From assembly GCA_003511885.1 (NCBI GenBank), contig DOIX01000360.1, positions 1 to 9,193 of the forward strand: a DNA stretch of 9,193 nt, in the 5' to 3' direction. Of this stretch, positions 6,949-9,193 are shown in pieces. The position numbers and the translations under genes were made by a program. Numbering within the stretch: position 1 is the stretch's first letter; each line of letters starts with the position of its first letter. The notes under the pieces are model-generated. The model was not told where the DNA came from. It made no database searches and saw only the letters and a list, made by a program, of their open reading frames with translations. Source of the DNA: Cyanobacteria bacterium UBA11153 (GTDB lineage: Bacteria > Cyanobacteriota > Cyanobacteriia > Cyanobacteriales > Coleofasciculaceae).

Positions 6949-7242
6949 ATGAATAATTTCTCGATCCCATCAATTTACAACTGGTATCGCAATGGTATCC
7001 GCAATCCTAAGTATCGCGGGTGGATTATTTTGGGAACGCTACTTTATATTTTAAGTCCTATTGATATTGCTCCAGAATTCTTCCCGATTATCGGAGAAAT
7101 TGATGATGTTGTGATTTTAACACTTCTGGTTTCTGAGGTTGGTCAGTGGCTTATTGATGGCGTAAAATCTCGTCAAAGGCAAACTGTAACTCCTGACAGG
7201 GATGAATCAGCAGAAAAGACGGTAGATGTGGAGTCTGTGTAG
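6949..7242 (+). CDS. DUF1232 (YkvA-like) small membrane protein
   Basis: A 97-aa protein whose core at about 22-62 (GWIILGTLLYILSPIDIAPEF, then GEIDDVVILTLLV) matches the DUF1232 family, with the hallmark SPIDxxPEFxPxxGxIDD at 36-53. Two hydrophobic segments (about 25-36 and 54-70) flank that motif, which suggests a small membrane or membrane-associated protein. The C-terminal 25 residues are charged and probably disordered. The family's function is unknown. The ATG start has only a weak GGA eight bases upstream, which is part of a six-codon frame ATG...TAA (6936-6956) overlapping the start. It is divergent from exbB and convergent with the 7382-7747 gene. Confidence 0.9.
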   Translation: MNNFSIPSIYNWYRNGIRNPKYRGWIILGTLLYILSPIDIAPEFFPIIGEIDDVVILTLLVSEVGQWLIDGVKSRQRQTVTPDRDESAEKTVDVESV

Positions 7243-7307
7243 GTCAAATAATTAAAGCATAAGCCGAGCGCGCTGATTCTAGATTCTGGATATCCAATCG
7301 CGCTCAT

Positions 7308-7336
7308 AAGTCTAGTTTCTCCAAGAAACCAGACTT
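7308..7336. terminator. Hairpin between convergent genes
   Basis: Thirteen-base arms at 7308-7320 and 7324-7336 enclose CCA, with one mismatch (A7314 against C7330). In the minus-strand RNA that position becomes a G-U pair, so the stem is continuous in that direction, which matches the 7382-7747 gene ending 45 bases upstream. There is no T-run on either side, so it is at best a non-canonical terminator or a dispersed hairpin repeat. Confidence 0.4.
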
Positions 7337-7381
7337 CTCAAACTGCGATCGCACGATATTCTGTTACAGTGGTCAGAAGTC

Positions 7382-7747
7382 TCATAAATCTTCGTCTGAT
7401 TCATCGTTATTTGGTTCGTAATCGTGACAGTTTTCACAAGGACCAGATGGATTGACACCACAGCGGATGTAAGCGGAGCGGGCATTAAACCGACAGGTAA
7501 TATCACCAATTAAATAGCCAACCCCTTCCAGGTAATATTGATCTATTGGGAATTGCTCTCTGGACACTTCTCTAGGAGGTGGAGTGCGAATGGCTTCCCT
7601 GAGTCTAGCTTGCTCCTTTTTCTTGGCTTTTTGCATCGCCAATATACAAATTACTGGTGGTGTCAAACCCACCACAAAAACTAAGATAGTTTCTAAAATA
7701 TTTAATAACACACTTCCTAAGATAGTGCCTAAAATAGGTGATAACAC
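7382..7747 (-). CDS. Membrane-anchored Cys-containing cyanobacterial hypothetical
   Basis: A 121-aa protein with a hydrophobic N-terminal helix region (about 4-37), a basic stretch (KAKKKEQARLR, 40-50), a Pro-rich linker, then a compact domain with GVGYLIGDITCRFNARSAYIRC and four cysteines, Cys85, Cys96, Cys104 and Cys107 (Cx10Cx7CxxC), which could hold a metal or form disulfides. The tail is acidic. It resembles a conserved cyanobacterial family that I believe is DUF6464 (memory, not checked); function unknown. The GTG start at 7747 is supported by AAGGAG at 7754-7759, seven bases away after AAGGAG (six after AGGAGA). The first 24 codons are two copies of a 12-aa unit. A second GTG at 7711 starts the second copy and may be the ancestral start. 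Confidence 0.82.
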   Translation of the reverse strand: MLSPILGTILGSVLLNILETILVFVVGLTPPVICILAMQKAKKKEQARLREAIRTPPPREVSREQFPIDQYYLEGVGYLIGDITCRFNARSAYIRCGVNPSGPCENCHDYEPNNDESDEDL

Positions 7748-7752
7748 ACTTC
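7681..7752 (-). repeat. 36-bp tandem duplication at the 5' end of the 7382-7747 gene
   Basis: Copies 7681-7716 and 7717-7752 match at 31 of 36 positions. They encode (M/V)LSPILGTILGS and VLLNILETILVF, so the duplication keeps the frame, duplicates the GTG start with its GAAGT leader and lengthens the membrane helix region. Confidence 0.85.
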
Positions 7753-7753
7753 T

Positions 7754-7759
7754 CTCCTT
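7754..7759 (-). promoter_or_regulatory. Shine-Dalgarno AAGGAG deciding the GTG start at 7747
   Basis: AAGGAG on the minus strand stands at good spacing before the GTG. It is the strongest ribosome-binding site in the window and fixes the longer form of this protein. Confidence 0.7.
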
Positions 7760-7946
7760 CAGGGGAATTATTCTGAGTCAATTGTCAAGGAAGCTTTGCT
7801 GTGCCAATGCCATAGTATTAAGGCTGTCAGTAGTTAATCTTTCCAGTGCCGTCTAGCTTTATCCCATTAACTTCCTAGATCCTAAATCGTTACCCATAAT
7901 AACCAATTTAACCTGAGATCGAGAGTTGTGCTACCTGGTCGAAGTA

Positions 7947-7978
7947 GAAACCCGCTTTCACTGAAGAAAGCGGGTTTC
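7947..7978. repeat. Perfect 13-bp inverted repeat
   Basis: GAAACCCGCTTTC at 7947-7959 and its exact reverse complement at 7966-7978 enclose six bases. No T-run follows on either strand. It resembles GAAACC-type hairpin repeats found between cyanobacterial genes and the hairpin at 7308-7336. Confidence 0.7.
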
Positions 7979-7980
7979 CG

Positions 7981-8017
7981 GAATCCTCTATCACCTGAAA
8001 AAGGCTCCAGAGGATTC
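7981..8017. repeat. 9-bp inverted repeat with 19-base loop
   Basis: GAATCCTCT at 7981-7989 and AGAGGATTC at 8009-8017 begin two bases after the preceding hairpin. They could form a second stem in the speD transcript beyond the terminator, or belong to one compound repeat element. Confidence 0.5.
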
Positions 8018-8036
8018 ACCTCAATTAGTATGAAAC

Positions 8037-8065
8037 AAAAAAAGCAAGGTTTGATTAACCTTGCT
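8037..8065 (-). terminator. Intrinsic terminator of speD
   Basis: Read on the minus strand, a perfect 9-bp stem AGCAAGGTT / AACCTTGCT with a 5-base loop (arms 8057-8065 and 8043-8051) runs into a T-tract (A-run 8037-8043 on the plus strand). It lies 46 bases after the speD stop codon. This is the only textbook Rho-independent terminator I see in the window. Confidence 0.88.
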
Positions 8066-8111
8066 GGCAATTCCTGGTATCAGCTACTAGTATTACTAAC
8101 GAAGAAAGTCC

Positions 8112-8528
8112 TTACCTAGCCATCTGGTAGACTGGCTCCAAGATTTGCTCCTTAATTTTTGCCATTTCATCAATTTTTGCCATTTCATCAAAGCCACGGG
8201 GGATCTCTCGCAGTCTGACTTGCTTGGCTTTCAGCGCTGTTTGTAAAAGTTTCATCGCTTCTTTAGGCTTGCCGCTGCCGCAAAAGAATAAATCTGCTGC
8301 AAAATATCCGTACTCAGGCCAGGTATGTATAGCAATATGGGACTCGGCTAACGTTGCCGTTGCCGTAACCCCATGGGGACTAAACTGGTGTACACACAAA
8401 TCTATTAGGGTTGCTTCTCCAGCAGAAATCGCATCTATTAAAGCGCGGCGAATTCCTTCCGGATCGTTTAGAAGGTCTTGAGGCGCTTCCCATGCGTCAA
8501 CAACCAGATGAGTTCCCACTTGTTTCAT
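8112..8528 (-). CDS. speD: S-adenosylmethionine decarboxylase proenzyme
   Basis: Makes decarboxylated S-adenosylmethionine, the aminopropyl donor for spermidine synthesis; cytosolic. The 138-aa product is the small prokaryotic (class 1b) type. Self-cleavage between Glu62 and Ser63 in ESHIAIHTWPEYG turns Ser63 into the pyruvoyl cofactor. His68 (processing) and Cys83 (catalysis, in DLFFCG) sit at the same numbers as in the characterised Thermotoga enzyme. The ATG start gives the usual MKQVGTHLVVDAW; a GGTGGAG lies 13 bases upstream, rather far. Near the C-terminus the hexapeptide DEMAKI is doubled (residues 114-125) by an exact 18-bp tandem duplication, outside the catalytic core. A strong terminator follows. 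The RTX gene lies 143 bp upstream on the same strand. speE is not in view. Confidence 0.96.
   Translation of the reverse strand: MKQVGTHLVVDAWEAPQDLLNDPEGIRRALIDAISAGEATLIDLCVHQFSPHGVTATATLAESHIAIHTWPEYGYFAADLFFCGSGKPKEAMKLLQTALKAKQVRLREIPRGFDEMAKIDEMAKIKEQILEPVYQMAR
8154..8191 (-). repeat. Exact 18-bp tandem duplication in speD
   Basis: A unit of 18 bases stands twice without a mismatch (8155-8172 and 8173-8190; period-18 identity spans 8154-8191). It encodes DEMAKI twice in frame. Confidence 0.9.
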
Positions 8529-8671
8529 TCTACGCGATCTACTCCACCTGAAGGTAAGATTTCAAAGATTCCATTTATAACATCTGTTTTATTAGCCTGT
8601 CAAGTGTTTGGGTGGGAAGGTTGCCTAGCGGATGCCGTGGCGGGGAGGGAGGAACTCATCTAGCCTGAAGT

Positions 8672-9193
8672 TCAGCCTAAAATAAAATCGCTGGCACTTA
8701 AAACTGGACGAGTTGTTAATATTGCTAATTGTACGCCTAAATCACTTCCCGAACCATCAGGGTCGAAGACAAGATTACCGTTGATAGGATTGTAAATTAA
8801 GCGAGTGTCAGCGGTAACACTACCAGTGGTAAACTCGATGTCTGTAATGGCACTGATGCCAAATCCTTGACCCGATAGAACGATTTTATCAGTGCCCGCG
8901 ATCAAATCGGTGATGCGATCGATTCCTTCACTCAAATTATTAAATACAAATCGATCCGCACCAATTCCTCCGGTTAGAGTATCATTCCCGAAACCACCAA
9001 CGAGGATATCATCGCCACCTTTCCCATTAAGTACATCGTTGCCACCACCTCCAGTGAGGATATTGGTGGCGTTGTTGCCTATAATGGTGTTGGCAAAATC
9101 GTTGCCTGTACCATTGATGGAATTTGTTCCTGTTAGGGTTAAGTTTTCGATGTTATTTGATAGATTGTACGTGACAGAAGAATTGATAGTATC
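8672..9193 (-). CDS. RTX calcium-binding repeat protein, C-terminal part
   Basis: The minus-strand frame is open from the window edge at 9193 to a TGA at 8672-8674, giving 173 residues of the C-terminus; the start lies outside the window. Upstream residues read as Asn/Thr-rich repeats (INGTGNDFANTIIGNNATN). They are followed by tandem calcium-binding nonapeptides of GGxGxDxhx type (GGGGNDVLN, GKGGDDILV, GGFGNDTLT, GGIGADRFV) at about 8945-9055. The last 85 residues, with ADRFVFNN, GTDKIVLSGQG and a hydrophobic end SASDFILG, look like the C-terminal cap and secretion region of a type I-secreted protein. Such proteins are exported in one step by an ABC transporter with TolC-like outer-membrane help and fold on calcium outside the cell. 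No enzymatic domain is visible in this part. A TTG at 8935 is not a believable start, because the repeats continue upstream of it. Confidence 0.9.
   Translation of the reverse strand, partial: DTINSSVTYNLSNNIENLTLTGTNSINGTGNDFANTIIGNNATNILTGGGGNDVLNGKGGDDILVGGFGNDTLTGGIGADRFVFNNLSEGIDRITDLIAGTDKIVLSGQGFGISAITDIEFTTGSVTADTRLIYNPINGNLVFDPDGSGSDLGVQLAILTTRPVLSASDFILG

Larger units (their letters stand above)
7748..8111. other. Gap upstream of the Cys hypothetical and downstream of speD
   Basis: 364 bases without a gene. It holds the ribosome-binding site and presumably the promoter of the 7382-7747 gene, then three hairpins in a row at 7947-7978, 7981-8017 and 8043-8065. Open frames crossing the hairpins (7882-8070 and 7928-8119) translate the inverted repeats and are not convincing genes. 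Confidence 0.6.

Noticed and set aside
7928..8119. 63-aa plus-strand frame across the hairpins
   Set aside because: It translates the inverted repeats (repeated RNPLS) and crosses the speD terminator.
8478..8663. 61-aa plus-strand frame
   Set aside because: Begins antisense to the speD 5' end and has no recognisable features; the rest is a dispersed-repeat-like GC-rich segment.
8672..8935. RTX protein as an 87-aa complete gene starting at TTG
   Set aside because: The frame continues open upstream to the window edge with further calcium-binding repeats, so it is a partial larger gene.
1..9193. CRISPR array, tRNA or rRNA gene, transposase gene
   Set aside because: No regularly spaced 25-40-bp repeats, no tRNA cloverleaf and no transposase motifs were seen.

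Overview
The window is cyanobacterial chromosome. The octamer GCGATCGC (HIP1) occurs 12 times in 9.2 kb, far above chance. The gaps carry heptanucleotide tandem repeats and short palindromic dispersed elements of the kind known from filamentous cyanobacteria, and the protein variants (SpeD, ExbB/ExbD, Tgt, cobalamin synthase) read as cyanobacterial. I cannot name the genus.

Layout. 1-446: gene-free, with a 66-bp inverted-repeat element. 447-1568 (-): tgt, queuosine tRNA-guanine transglycosylase, with a TTG start. 1569-1720: gap built from period-7 repeats. 1721-2173 (-): conserved hypothetical of about 150 aa. 2358-3152 (+): cobS, the last assembly step of cobalamin. 3153-3443: gap made of dispersed repeats. 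3444-4856 (-): aspartate ammonia-lyase. 4924-5637 (-): exbD with a Pro/Asn-rich repeat tail. 5861-6679 (-): exbB with a GTG start. 6680-6948: divergent control region with a heptamer/G-run tract and a palindrome. 6949-7242 (+): small DUF1232 membrane protein. 7382-7747 (-): small membrane-anchored Cys-containing hypothetical with a duplicated N-terminus. 7748-8111: gap with three strong hairpins, one a clear intrinsic terminator for speD. 8112-8528 (-): speD, S-adenosylmethionine decarboxylase. 8672-9193 (-): 3' part of an RTX calcium-binding repeat protein that runs off the window.

How the genes fit together. exbB, exbD and possibly the aspartase gene lie in one direction (exbB first). ExbB and ExbD would form an inner-membrane proton-driven motor, but no TonB, TolA/TolR partner or receptor gene is visible. 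Tgt, CobS, SpeD and aspartase are independent metabolic functions. The region is mostly housekeeping and no defence, mobile-element or biosynthetic cluster is present. What stands out is small-scale sequence dynamics. Three genes carry recent-looking in-frame tandem duplications or repeats (speD 18 bp, the 7382-7747 gene 36 bp, exbD 15-bp units). The gaps show period-7 repeats, one of them apparently interrupted by a palindromic element.
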